Both the position numbers and the translations under genes were made by a program. DNA of 64,000 nt from Phycomyces nitens (lineage: Eukaryota; Mucoromycota; Mucoromycetes; Mucorales; Phycomycetaceae). The notes beneath the pieces were generated by a model. The model was not told the origin of the DNA. It did no database searches and was given only the letters and a program-made list of their open reading frames with translations. The DNA is taken from contig JAHRBC010000002.1 of assembly GCA_022702545.1 (NCBI GenBank), positions 682,001-746,000 on the forward strand, read 5' to 3'. The stretch's first letter is position 1, and each line of letters opens with the position of its first letter. This document shows, piece after piece, positions 49,848 to 61,300 of this stretch.

Positions 49848-52230
49848 ACTCATCTTGACAACTGCTGAGATCCCCTGTGGAGCAAATCTCAGCTAAATTC
49901 AGGTAGATAATTCCACCGTACTTGAGCTCATCATCCTTGTAATATAGTCCTCAAATGTCTTTTGCTTAAAATGATATTTTAATACTGGTAATTAGTAAAA
50001 AAGAAGAGAAAACAATATTTCTATTTTTCAAATAAACCATTTTTTAATGATTTTTGTGCTCAAGTTTATTACATAGAGTATACTTCTTTTAAAGTAAACC
50101 ATGTACATTTGAAAAGGTAATAATGGTTTGCGACTCTATAATCAGCGATGTAACCGAGTTTTATCTTTGTATATCCAAAGATGCATTTGTCCTTCCAACG
50201 CTTAGAAGCATTTTTTGCTTTAATACGATCCCTTTCTAGCGTAACACTTTTGCTTGTCTCGTAGTTGGAGGTAAATCTCATAATACCGGAGTCTCTTTCT
50301 TTTGGAATGGAATACTTCGTTTGGGGTTTAGATAAGTGAAACCAGTGATGATGAGCTTTGGTAGGTTTTTTAATGACAGTTGGCAGGACATTGGGATCAT
50401 AATCTTGTTTTGGAGGAATATTTTTAACTGGTCGTGTGATAAGCGTTATATTGAGATTTTCTCGACACTCGTTTTCTTGTATAATAAATTCTGCAGAATT
50501 TATAAATAATCTCTGTAGGCGGCTATATGACATGTCGATAAACTGACACCCGGGTGTTGTGATGTTGCCGTATACTAACGATCGAATCAACTCTAACTCA
50601 TTCAAATTTCTGCAGTGGAATGACAGAAACCGAAGAACATCTGAGGTGATTTTTGCATCGTTTACTTTGAATGACTGGAGTCCAAATCTCTTTGAGGTGT
50701 AGAGTTCATCTTTAACTTTGATATCAGCATATCGGAGTGCAATGGTCTTTAAGCGAGGTGCTGTACAGAGAAAGGTATCCAGCTCAACAGATACGGAGCT
50801 CTTGATCACAAGATCGACCAAATTACAAAGGGTGTTCTCCATATCGATCAACTGTATTGGAACTGGATACATAGATTCACAGCTTAGGTGAAACGATTCA
50901 ATGGTCATTGAATATTTGGTAAGGCAGGCTTCTGTGATATGTTTGGGAAAATCACAGCGATTACCAAGAGAATAGACAATACTTTGGTTGATAGAAATTT
51001 TTACACGATTGGTCGTCATGTTTCTTGAAATGTGTATATCCATTATAGGTGTATCGTAGACTATATCGTGATCGATATATTGAATATTCATGTTTGTTAG
51101 GTGTTGAAATATCAAAGGGTCCTTGATTAATATTGCCATTGTACTGTCTCTTTGCTTTTCGGGATTAGCCATGGCACCTGATGTACAAAATTCGATTGTG
51201 CGTAGGTTGGGGTATTTGTGAGCGAAATAAGATAGCCATCGATTATCTGTGTTTTCAGATTCTATTATCAAGCTTCTCATTGCTGTGGCTGGTGATACGT
51301 CTGCTATCTTTGCAAAGGCAATGTCAGAAATTGGCAATAGTCTTGATTTTAGCTTCAAATGTTCGAGGTGCTTTATATGCGAGTGAATGGTTTCGATGTC
51401 GTCTAATGAGAAGGATAGTGAATCGATAAACATAGATTGGATAGTCATCTCTAGTAGTCTGAGAGCGGGTAATGACAGGAGCAACTTAACAAGTTTATCC
51501 TCAATGTCAGGTGTACAGATACTCCAGAAAGAGATGGAGAGTTCTCTCAGTAATCTCCAGGGGTGCCAACCAACATCTAATCCAAGGCTATTCTCGCTTA
51601 TATACATATTGTCTAAACAAATATGCTTTACGTTTGGAAACATCTTTTGGAGTGCGCAGATATCTTCGTCTGTTAATCTCATAAAATGTCTTATAAACAA
51701 ATGTCGTACAAGGTGTCCATTTTCTTGATAGTTGGGTCGATTGTCAAGGGATGAGGTCAGAACACTATTAAAGGTCTCCCTGGAACGTATAACTAGATCA
51801 GAGTACAAGGAATTCTGGAAAATGTTGTTCCATGACTTGCAAACTAGACGGCAAGAGAGTTTGTCCTTGTAGAAGAGGAGATCGGTTAATATGTCTATGA
51901 TTTCTTGAGGAAAGTCTGATAAGAGCATAATATAAAGAGTATTTTGGATAAATACTGGAAAGAGAGGATTTAATGCTTTTAAAGCCTTTTAATGGACTTT
52001 ATATTATTAGAATGTGAGAAAAAGTGAATAAAAAAAAAGCTCTGTTTGTAGGACAAAGGTACAATCTGCATCAAGTAGAGTCTAGACAAATAAAAAGGTT
52101 CAAAGCCTTGCAAATATAATAATTAATGAACAATTATTTTGTTCTCGTTAAATATCGATGTTATACCTTTTGATTAGAGATAGATATGTTCAGACTCTTT
52201 CTGCTTGTTTTACCTTATTTTGGATAATGT
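49848..52230. repeat. Direct duplication unit B (F-box gene and flanks)
   Basis: This is the second copy of the 2.38-kb unit. Its left end retains only about 105 bp of the Tc1-derived sequence that is longer in copy A, so the copying event cut inside that relic. Confidence 0.9.
50069..51928 (-). CDS. F-box protein, copy B (619 aa)
   Basis: A single-exon paralogue of copy A with the same architecture: F-box at residues 4-40 (LSDFPQEIIDILTDLLFYKD), leucine-rich repeats and a basic tail. It is 18 residues longer because the stop used by copy A is replaced and the frame runs on. Most differences from copy A change amino acids and cluster at a few repeat positions (for example FIDSLSFSLDDIETI against CMDSIFFSLNGLETI), while the central repeats are identical. 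It probably has the same SCF adaptor role with a different or wider target choice; this is inference from the pattern only. Confidence 0.9.
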   Translation of the reverse strand: MLLSDFPQEIIDILTDLLFYKDKLSCRLVCKSWNNIFQNSLYSDLVIRSRETFNSVLTSSLDNRPNYQENGHLVRHLFIRHFMRLTDEDICALQKMFPNVKHICLDNMYISENSLGLDVGWHPWRLLRELSISFWSICTPDIEDKLVKLLLSLPALRLLEMTIQSMFIDSLSFSLDDIETIHSHIKHLEHLKLKSRLLPISDIAFAKIADVSPATAMRSLIIESENTDNRWLSYFAHKYPNLRTIEFCTSGAMANPEKQRDSTMAILIKDPLIFQHLTNMNIQYIDHDIVYDTPIMDIHISRNMTTNRVKISINQSIVYSLGNRCDFPKHITEACLTKYSMTIESFHLSCESMYPVPIQLIDMENTLCNLVDLVIKSSVSVELDTFLCTAPRLKTIALRYADIKVKDELYTSKRFGLQSFKVNDAKITSDVLRFLSFHCRNLNELELIRSLVYGNITTPGCQFIDMSYSRLQRLFINSAEFIIQENECRENLNITLITRPVKNIPPKQDYDPNVLPTVIKKPTKAHHHWFHLSKPQTKYSIPKERDSGIMRFTSNYETSKSVTLERDRIKAKNASKRWKDKCIFGYTKIKLGYIADYRVANHYYLFKCTWFTLKEVYSM

Positions 52231-52270
52231 ATTTGAAGTTTTCCTTTTATATGTGTGTATTATAGTGTAA

Positions 52271-52335
52271 TTAAGGGGTAATCCAAGCCATGAAACACCA
52301 AGTGGGTGCCTAGACCACTGGACCACACCTAACTT
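52271..52335 (-). mobile_element. tRNA-derived SINE-like fragment
   Basis: On the minus strand the sequence has TGGTCCAGTGG, a good Pol III A box, then CTAGGCACCCACTTGGTG and a degraded B-box-like GCTTGGATTACCCC about 30 nt later. This is the layout of the tRNA-related head of a SINE rather than a working tRNA (no acceptor pairing and no intact B box). No tail or target duplication was identified. Confidence 0.35.
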
Positions 52336-52609
52336 ATATATTAAATTTTACTACCCAAAGATCAGATACAGTCTCCTTTCCACTATAATACTACTTGATG
52401 TCCCACAGCATATTGAAAACAGAATTCCAACCAAATCAATACAGTATCTCAAGGGTACTATCCTTGCAAGTCAAAGCTTATCGACAGTATAATCTATACA
52501 ATTGTATTCATTATATACTAAAAAAAAGCCCTAAATCTCCCAGAGAACAAAAATAAAAAAAATTAGAATAGGCCAAGGCACATCTTGATTAGAGTGCCAG
52601 TGACTGAAA

Positions 52610-53090
52610 CTCCATTATTTAGTCTAATGAGAAGAGGTTCAAACTTTTTGGAAGCGATGGGCGCCAAAGAGTTCTCCAGACAAACAGCACCGGGCTTTTC
52701 TTGACAATAATCTCTCCAACTATAAAGTTTGGAGGTGGTTCCGTTGTGGTTTGACTATACTTTTGCAGTATGGGTGTCGAAAAAGTAAAGTTCGTTTCAG
52801 GAAAAATAGACCCAAAGTAGATCAGTATCTTGAAGTATATCTTTCATTGCTTCCAGATTGTGAACAAAAAGCTAATAGAGCTGATATTGTTCTGCAAGAG
52901 GACAACGGCGACAGTTATATAAGCAAACATACAAGAGAATGGAAGGAACAGCGTGGGCTGAATCTTTTGCCTGTCTGGCCTCCTCAAATACCAGATTTTA
53001 ACCCTATAAAACATATCTAGGCAAGAGAATCAGGTCAGGCAGATACAACTTGTACAGTCCAGGGCATACTTGGCATGCTTTGGAAAGGGA
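52610..53090 (+). pseudogene. Tc1-type transposase relic, right of the F-box pair
   Basis: The fragments run FKLFGSDGRQRVLQ, TIKFGGGSVVV, then after a frameshift IVLQEDNGDSYISKHTREWK (the second catalytic Asp region, canonical QxDNAxxHxS) and LLPVWPPQIPDFNPIKHI (canonical WPxxSPDLNPIEHxW, third catalytic residue). Frameshifts, a stop and substitutions in catalytic positions make it inactive. It is in the opposite orientation to the Tc1 relic on the left side of the F-box pair. Confidence 0.85.
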
Positions 53091-53530
53091 ATGAAGAAAT
53101 ATTCTACAGGAATATTTGAATTATTTAGTCTTGAGCATGCAGTAAATATTCCAAGCAGTTGTTGATACCAATGGTAAGCAGACCAGATATCAATAAATAG
53201 TTTAAAATATATATGTTTTGCAAGTTAATACTCTCTGCTATCTACATCTATAGTATGGGCGATCTACTCAATGTTTTTTTACGTTTTATTTGGTATTAGA
53301 AAAAAGTATGAATATTATATTCTTATAAAGCTTAGCGGACTATAAAAAATCGCAACTTTTTTTTGATGCTCGATATAGTCAATAAAAAATTATACATACT
53401 TGAATTGCTAAACTCACCCGTTACACTATTGATTTTCATATATATTCTTTATTATGACTTTTTGGTATGATGTATCCTGTCTTTTTGCCACCAAAGTTCT
53501 CATATTTATTCAATAACATTTCCAATAAAA
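53091..53530. other. Promoter region of the Myb/SANT-like gene
   Basis: AT-rich DNA with no gene. It spans from the Tc1 relic to the ATG at 53531. Confidence 0.5.
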
Positions 53531-54682
53531 ATGAATCCTACAAACTATGAAACCCACACCTTCCACCTCAATGACAACATACTGGAATCACGCAGTTTAT
53601 TTTATAATGTTGATCAAGAGCTGAATGGTCCCGGTAGTCGACGACGTGAATGGGACGCTGAAACTGAAAAAACACTTCTTCAGTTGATCATTGAAAGAAA
53701 GTTTCACCTGGAGCATAACACAGTCCCCAATGCTCGAAAGAATGCGATGTGGAATACATTGCACCAGGACTTTTGCAATCATCCAAATGTCATACATTAT
53801 TCAAAAACTCTTTTGGGCCAGATATTTGCACAAAAGATTCGGAATGTGCGATATATCAAGGATAAATTCAAAAAAATGAAATCAGATTTTCGCAAGGTCG
53901 TAGTGGAAGTACGGAAAGCAGGCCCTGATTCCCCACCGCCTCAATCAAGATATGAACACTTTGATGAGATGAAGGAGATAACTTTGGGTGATTCAAACTT
54001 TTGGCCTTTAAAAGTTGTGGAGACAGATAGGGTTAGAAACGGTGCACCTTGTTCTGTTGTTTACACCCTGAGACCTGATGGATGCACCTATGACATTTCC
54101 TACATTGATGAGACTTCATTGACTCCAAGATTCCCAGAAGCTGCTCAAAGCTCTTCATTTCAATTCGTACAAGCAAGAGTACCAGTAGTACCTAGACCAA
54201 CCCCAGAACCGCCATCGACCCAAATGACAATATCATCAGTACCAAGAGGTAATGAAGAATCTGGATTGGAGTATATGTACCGAATCTTGGAAGTTGAAGA
54301 AGAAAACAGAAAAATTTATAAGGCTCAAATGATGGAAATGGCATCCGATGCCCGTGAAATAAACAAATCCATTGCGCAAACCCTTCAAGCTATCAGAAGC
54401 CGTGACCTTGCTGACATTGAGGCCAGACACTTGGACCGTATAAGCCGAGAGAAATTTGAAGAGAGAGAACTTGAGATGAAAGAAAGGATTGCAGAGAAAG
54501 AACTCAAAATGAAAGAAAGGATCGCAGAGAAAGAACTCGAAATGCAGAAAATAATTTCAGATGAAGATATAGCAATGAGAGAAAGAGAAATGAAGAGCAG
54601 AGAAAGAGTTGCCGAACTCGAATTTCTCGCCAGACAAACCTCTACACAGCATTCCCCCTTTACTAATACTACAAACAAATAG
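53531..54682 (+). CDS. Myb/SANT-like DNA-binding protein with coiled coil (383 aa)
   Basis: This is a single-exon gene. Residues about 38-125 (REWDAETEKTLLQLIIERKF ... MWNTLHQDFCNHP ... KIRNVRYIKDKFKKMKSDFR) have the tryptophan/aromatic spacing of a trihelix or Myb/SANT-like DNA-binding domain. After a Pro/Ser-rich linker, residues about 245-370 form a long charged coiled coil with near-repeats of MKERIAEKELEM. This combination is common in proteins carried by, or domesticated from, PIF/Harbinger-type transposons, and the gene sits beside Tc1 relics. The frame is intact, so it may be functional. No nuclease domain is present. The function is unknown. Confidence 0.75.
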   Translation: MNPTNYETHTFHLNDNILESRSLFYNVDQELNGPGSRRREWDAETEKTLLQLIIERKFHLEHNTVPNARKNAMWNTLHQDFCNHPNVIHYSKTLLGQIFAQKIRNVRYIKDKFKKMKSDFRKVVVEVRKAGPDSPPPQSRYEHFDEMKEITLGDSNFWPLKVVETDRVRNGAPCSVVYTLRPDGCTYDISYIDETSLTPRFPEAAQSSSFQFVQARVPVVPRPTPEPPSTQMTISSVPRGNEESGLEYMYRILEVEEENRKIYKAQMMEMASDAREINKSIAQTLQAIRSRDLADIEARHLDRISREKFEERELEMKERIAEKELKMKERIAEKELEMQKIISDEDIAMREREMKSRERVAELEFLARQTSTQHSPFTNTTNK

Positions 54683-55799
54683 TATCACTTTTTTAATATT
54701 ATTTATTTACATTTTTAATTCTATAAAGCAAACCAATTTTTATTTTCAAAGTCTTTTAGCTTTTGCGACTCTAGATTATGATCATCTTTTCTTTTTTGAT
54801 CCATGATAGTCGGTAAGGTTTACAAAGCAAGATGTGGAAACATCCATATTTTTGGCTCGGATATAACAATTTAAAATACTATAGTTATTCACAGCAAGAG
54901 TTGGACTGGAATAGATACGGGCCAGGAACTTGAATATGCCAAGTAGTTGATTTGTTGTTTAAATCGAATTATTCACATTGTCTTTATATTATAGATTCTC
55001 CCTCATGATATTCCGGGTTTTGGTGCCAAGTATCAGACAGGGATTGGTACAAGGCAGTCTAGAAACCCTTGGTGAGGTATATTTATCAAATGTCTTTACA
55101 AACTATCATTAAAGAAATGTAGACTGAGCTGGTAGAAACAAGGACAGGTTGGAGGTATCAAGATTGGTTGAATGGCGTTGGTTAGGAATCCACAAGATAT
55201 TACATAGGGTTTGACTGTGTATTATTCAATATTGGTTCTAGAATCCTTCTTGTAAATCCGAGTTTGAATAGCTGGCATATTTCCCAAGCAATGTTTTCTA
55301 TAGATACTTGATTTTCTCTCGGGAGTCTCTCACAGGTACCCTCCCAGAAACAACAATGCATTTATTGAGAGAAGTGGCTACCATATTGCTTACCCAACTT
55401 TATTTGGGAGCTTAGCTGTAATATAGGGCGGCAAGTGGCATTTTGTGATTTTTTTATTTGAATAAATGTACTACCCTGGAAAAAGAATAGATACAAAAGT
55501 GATTTTGGAAAATTAGATAGATAACTAGAATTATAAATGACATACAAGGGATATAGAGGATAGTATTATATATATATAATCTAAACTTGATACAGCAATA
55601 CTTAATGCCCAGAGGAACACATGTCCAATGCTTTCATTATTACCTTTACTTATCTTGTATAATTTTGTTGAATTCACCGTTATTTTAACCCTCTCTCGTC
55701 TTTAGCAAATTGATTTTTTCTAATAATTACTCTACATTTTCTCTGACAAACATAAACAGCTGGATATTTAAAGAATTTATGCTTTATAAAACAAAGATT
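54683..55799. other. Intergenic region
   Basis: No supported gene; AT-rich with a slightly higher-GC patch at 54960-55210 and no conserved frame. It contains the 3' ends of the Myb/SANT-like and PIF1 genes. Confidence 0.45.
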
Positions 55800-58126
55800 T
55801 TAGATAGACCTAAGACTGCCATAGAACTTTGCCACTTTATGATGTGTCTGTATTTTGTTTGGGTTAAAGTTAAGAACCTGTAGAGATTCCAACGATACGG
55901 CGCGAGAAATTGCAACATACACCTGTCCATTCTCAAACGCTTTTTCTAGATCCACTTTAACACACTCTAGTGTCTGCCCTTGACTTTTGTGAATAGAGAT
56001 TGCCCATGCTAGCATCAGAGGGATTTGTTTTCTAGATGCCAATTCTACTTTACCTAGGGCTAAATGTTAATACTTTGTTCAACTTTAGATGGTTCATTCA
56101 ATACTTACTTGGCGAATCCAACGTCCATTTCTCTTGTTCGATAATAAGAACACGGTTGTTGGTGAATTTAACAATTGGATACGTATATAATGCTTCTCCA
56201 GATTTTCCCGAAAAGTAAGAGCTAGAAGAGGAGCTGGCTGGGACAAAGTTCTGAATATGTTTTGGCGAAGAGAACTGCTTATCTCCAACAAATCCAATCA
56301 CTATACCGATTGACCCATTAACCAGAGATTTGTCAATGTTTTTGAGTAGCATCACTTGGCAATTGTGTTTTAGTTGAACGATTCGGGGAACAAGTAAGCT
56401 TCCGAGAAGCTTCTCATTTCCACGATCATCAGCAGTGAACTCGTATAATTTTCCAGTCAAGGAATTTAGGCGAATAGTATTTGCCTTGTCAACTTGTTCA
56501 CGTATAGGGTACCTAGAATATAAAGAATGAACATTTGGCAACTATTTCCAAGTTCATTGGACCCTTACAGTTCTGTAGGCTGTATACCACTCCCAGGGTC
56601 TAGATTCCGAGCAAGTCGCCTGAATATGCCAATAGACCGGTTTGAGAGTTTTCCTACTCTCATTTCATTTAAGATGTTGATAAAGGCTTGAATAAAACAA
56701 GAATTTAGATAGGCAACCACATAATGACCACATTTGGTACACTTACTGTCATCCTTTTGACGGAAGACCTTGTTTAATACATAGGTTCTTTTAATAATCT
56801 TGTGCCAACACCTCGCCTCAAAAGCAAATTTGGCTCCCCTTCCCTCGTTTACTGGCGGAAGCTGGAAGAAATCCCCAGATAATACGATCTAATATTTTTG
56901 GATAAGTAGTGTACTTCAACCTGAATTCATATCTTACCTGAATTCCACCAAATGGAGCATCGTTTCCTCGTACCTTACGTGCAATCTCCTCGAGTTTATC
57001 AAGTAAAATACCATCTATCATTGAAACTAATATTTTTTTATTAAACCACATTAAACCAATCTTTGCTTACTTTCATCAATAATTAGAGTCCTTGTTGTTC
57101 TCCACCTTTCACAAGTTGTCTGGGAGCTCATGATTTGTGCCGTGTGTTCTGTTACAGATTTTTTTCCTAGGCCAACGCCAGCAAAGCTATTATAATTAAA
57201 TATCTTCTTGTGGCTTGCAGTAACAGTCTGTGAGGGTTTACCTATGAAGAGTAGTGCCACTGATATGAAACGCAGCGATTCCTGTGGAAGCAGTGACAGC
57301 AATACTGTCCCCATAGATCTTTACCATTTTTGCAATTATACCTAAATTCAAATAAACATGTATAAGCTATGGAAACCTTGCCATTCTCAGATTCTACTTA
57401 CAACGCAGTAAAACAGATTTTCCGGTACCTAATTTTTTTTTTCAAGGAGATTAATTACATACAAGTAGTATATTGGTTAAACTTACCGGCAGATCCAGTA
57501 AAGAACAAGTTGTGGTTACCATATACCACCAAATTATAGATATTCTGTTGTTCTTTTGTTAAAGGAAGCTCTTTATCGATTTCTTTTTCTTGGGATTCCG
57601 ATGACCCATCTTCTACAATATCATTTTCAACTCGAAAGCCTTTTGATCCAGTTGGAACCACCGGTATATCCTGTGGTTCAAAATCAGGCTCTTGGATTGC
57701 CATGACGCCTTTTGCCGTTTCCTTTTTCTGCTTATTCTGCAATCCATTCTTCTTTATATTCTCTTCCACCATACTTGGGTCAGATAGTCTTCTTTTTCGA
57801 TCTTTGGGTACAAGGATAGATTCACCCAACTTGACGTGTGTTACACGCTTGAGCACCCATTCCTTGTTGGATATTATGGTGTTATTCGCCAGAACGATAT
57901 CTTTATTTTTTTCCTCAATCACATGTTCCAAAGGTTTTGATCTCGCCGAGGGAAGATCCGCTAGAGTCTGCCCTGGAAGAAAGTAATGCCAAATGTCTGA
58001 TGTAGGTTTTGAAAAGAATGATCTGGATGTTGATTTGATCTCAATTGAATCTTCTTCTGGGTATGATTTAGAAAAAAAGTATTCTAAATCGTCTTTATAA
58101 GGATTCTTTTGTGCTTTTCGAGACAT
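55800..58126 (-). CDS. PIF1: PIF1-family 5'-3' DNA helicase
   Basis: Nine exons (58126-57487, 57428-57402, 57341-57242, 57186-57071, 57026-56938, 56888-56747, 56686-56569, 56512-56109, 56059-55800) give 631 residues. The Walker A is GSAGTGKS (211-218); then [33 protein letters not shown] (Walker B), [12 protein letters not shown], the PIF1-specific NKVFRQKDD, and the C-terminal [18 protein letters not shown] with [15 protein letters not shown]1 helicases unwind G-quadruplexes and act at telomeres, rDNA forks and mitochondrial DNA. The first 200 residues are charged and probably disordered. It is a cellular PIF1 rather than a Helitron: no Rep domain and several introns. It is on the same strand as the RdRP, 264 bp from it. 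Confidence 0.93.
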
Positions 58127-58390
58127 TAATAAACTTTCAAGGCTGAATGCTTATATCTAAGAAAGAAGAATAAGAAAGGAAATGGGCCTCATCTAACGTG
58201 GGTGTAGTTTGGTTTGACTCTTATTTGCATTGTGCTGCTTTGGTCAATCCCGGTCACACATTTGGCTCTTACGCTGGCAGAATTGATCATTTTTGTATGG
58301 GCTTTCATCTGTACTCCTGTAGACCACAGAGAGAGTTCAATAGACAAGAACAATTTTTTTTAATGATTTGTACTAGAATATTGTAATTAT

Positions 58391-61300
58391 TCAAGGTGTA
58401 ATTCGTAAATCACTAATCCTGATATTTACTGTTGGAACATCCTCATTCCATTCCTTGTCCTCGTCTTCAGAGCAGTCCTCGTCTTCTTCTGACTCACTAC
58501 CAGAAGAAAACATCTCTAGACTAACATTTATCGTGTTGTTCTTCTTGTAGTTTCTGACAAGAGCCTCGTCCAAGGGCTTCATTTCGCCTCTGCCAATGTC
58601 CTGTGGATAACTTTTTGCAATAGAACAGATCGTGTCCTTAACAACCCATGGAAAACTCAAAAAGGAGCCGTGTGGAGATGTTTGAGAGCGTTCTTGTGGA
58701 TGGTATGTAACATAGTACCACGCAGCTGCCTTGGTGTTCATTGCACTCTCCTTGGACTGGCGAGTTTCAAATTCACCAGGGTTTTCGGAAAACTCCATCT
58801 CAAAACGTCTTTTCCACAGCTTACGCATACTTGCAACAGCACCCATAACTTGCCTTCCAAGTCTGGCCTTACCCTTGAGATTATCTTTTTTGAGCCATTT
58901 CATAACAAATCCAGACATGAGTTCAGATTCGGTCTGGATACCGTACTGGCTCATCAAAGCCATTACATCGTTTGTATAGACCGTCTTTAACTCTCTGGCT
59001 TCTGCAATATAACGCTCCATTCCAGGCATCCAAAGTCGATGATCATAATTTGCTTTATCAGTCAAGAAAGTCCGGTATTGCTTGTAGTACATTGGGTCAA
59101 TTGTTCTAAAGATTTTACCCAGAATCTTTGTGGATTCGTACGATTCCTTGTCTTTATTTTGCATAAAGTCTGGAAACTTTTTGACACGAAGGTCCAAAGG
59201 AAACTCTGCTGGTATTCCAGTATTTGGAAAGTCTGCCATCTGGTCTTAGTACAGACGCCATCAGTAGAGTATGACTTACCAGTAGCCTGGGAGTAAAGTT
59301 CTGCAAGACGAGAACAGTGACCATCCAATGCCCCAAGCTTTGACTGATCCGCAATGGCTGTATAGGCTTCAACGATTTGGTCAAGATTGTCATTGCTGAC
59401 AAACGAAACAAAGAACTTTTCGATATGAAGGACGTTTATATTGTTTACTTCAATAGGCTCTTTCCCAGAGATCTTAATAGGAGAAAAATTGTCTTTGGGC
59501 ATAAGCTTGCGATCCCATATGGCCCTAAACAATGATTGTAGTTGAAAATAAAGCACACTCGGTAGACACTTACATATAATTATCACCATCCAGGCGTCCT
59601 CCTGAACAAGTGCTGGGTAGACTTCGGTATCCTTTGGCAGAAAACACAATCACATTGTATATGTGATGTAGCTGTGGGCTGTCTACCGCTGTCACCACAC
59701 GCATCTGGTTTACATGGAAGCATGGGTCACGATATATGAGAGTATCTCCCTTGATGACTTGTCTGACATTATCAGATAATGGGTTGGCTATTTGAATAAA
59801 CACTTCGTTTTCCCTCAGTGTATTGGTCTCATCCAATACACCCATCAAAAAACCACCTTCAGGAACAATGATCTTTGCGTCTTTCTTGAGATTCTTCAAG
59901 ATGCTTGCACGGAATAGATAGATCATGTTTACAAGATAAGGATCCTTTGTCTGCAGAAATCCAGCATCAACCATGCGGGCCATAGATAAGACAGAGTTGT
60001 GTTTGTCTATATTGGTCTTTAGGGCATTCATGGCTTCTAGAGGTGACTCTAGCATTCTGCTGAGCTGATTGACCATTTTATCAAACATTGTAATAAACAC
60101 GCTGTCGTCTATTCGAAGAGAGGATAGCATTGTGATGGTTTGTTGGTTTAGGTAGGCCGGAAGGAACTTTGATGGTCGAGTGATCTCCAACATATTGGAC
60201 CTAGATTCAAACTTGATCTGGCTCGGTCGTAGGTTGACCTTTCTTCCATTCAGATAGTTGGATATACAAAGCACTCCTTTGGCCCCTCCGAGTCTAAATT
60301 CAAAGGCACTTGGGGTTCGTTTCAAGTCAATCTTGCTACTGATTTCCCTGGCCAGTTTGGGGGATATTTTGCCAACTCCGTCTGAGAATATATGGTTACC
60401 CCGTACAATATCATCGATATAGTCCACTTCTTTATCTTCTATAGGCGTGACAGAATATGTCGAGGATAGGCACTAGAGCAACCAGGTAAGTATAGGTTGT
60501 GGATCTGGGATCATCAGTACCTGTCCCATCATATTTCCATATCTCGGAACAACCGTTTCATGAGAAAAGTCGCCCATCCAGTCTCGAATCATTGTGGTTG
60601 TGAGGTCTTGTGTAGGTGCAAAAAACCAACAGCCGTGCTCAAGAAGTTGGGATTTAGAGTAAGCAAGAAAGTCATACCGTCTTGGACCAATCTTGATGCC
60701 ACTTGTCAAGGTTTTGAATATTCTGGCATAGACTGCCTCGTTGTCCACACCTGAAGACAAGGTCCCAATAGGACCAAGATCTTCGTCCACAAAGTTGACA
60801 CGCAGAAAACGATCAGCATGCTCTGAGAAATGGCGAATTACACGGTTGGTAGTTTCTACAATTGGTGGATCTAGATAAAGACCAGTGGGTGTAACAAGAA
60901 CCTTGCGGACCATGCCACAATGGCTAGGGATCTTTGGATGATGGAATATTCTGATAGCGTCGTTTTCCCACATGTCTCGAAAGGCAGCCGTTGGATTCCA
61001 CACTCGTTTTCGTTCCTGAACAAGCAGGGTAAGGATACTGGACGCAACTGCTGGATCAAGGCTGGTAAGGGTGTCATAAAACTCTTTATCCAGAGTGTGT
61101 TCTTCCATATGCCGAGAGAGAATACTGCTTTCGAGTAGATAAAGCATATCAAATGGGAAACGTTTTGCACGGTCGTTATGATTAAGTGGACTAGGAAAGT
61201 CTGAGGCATCAAAGACATGAAACATATATTTAGGCTGGAGTTGGATTAGGTGGTAACTGGCTGCAGTTTGAAGAATATCCTGGAAATCACGATAGTAATC

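Noticed and set aside
55800..58126. Helitron origin for the PIF1-like gene
   Set aside because: No Rep endonuclease domain, eight spliceosomal introns and a close match to cellular PIF1 motifs.
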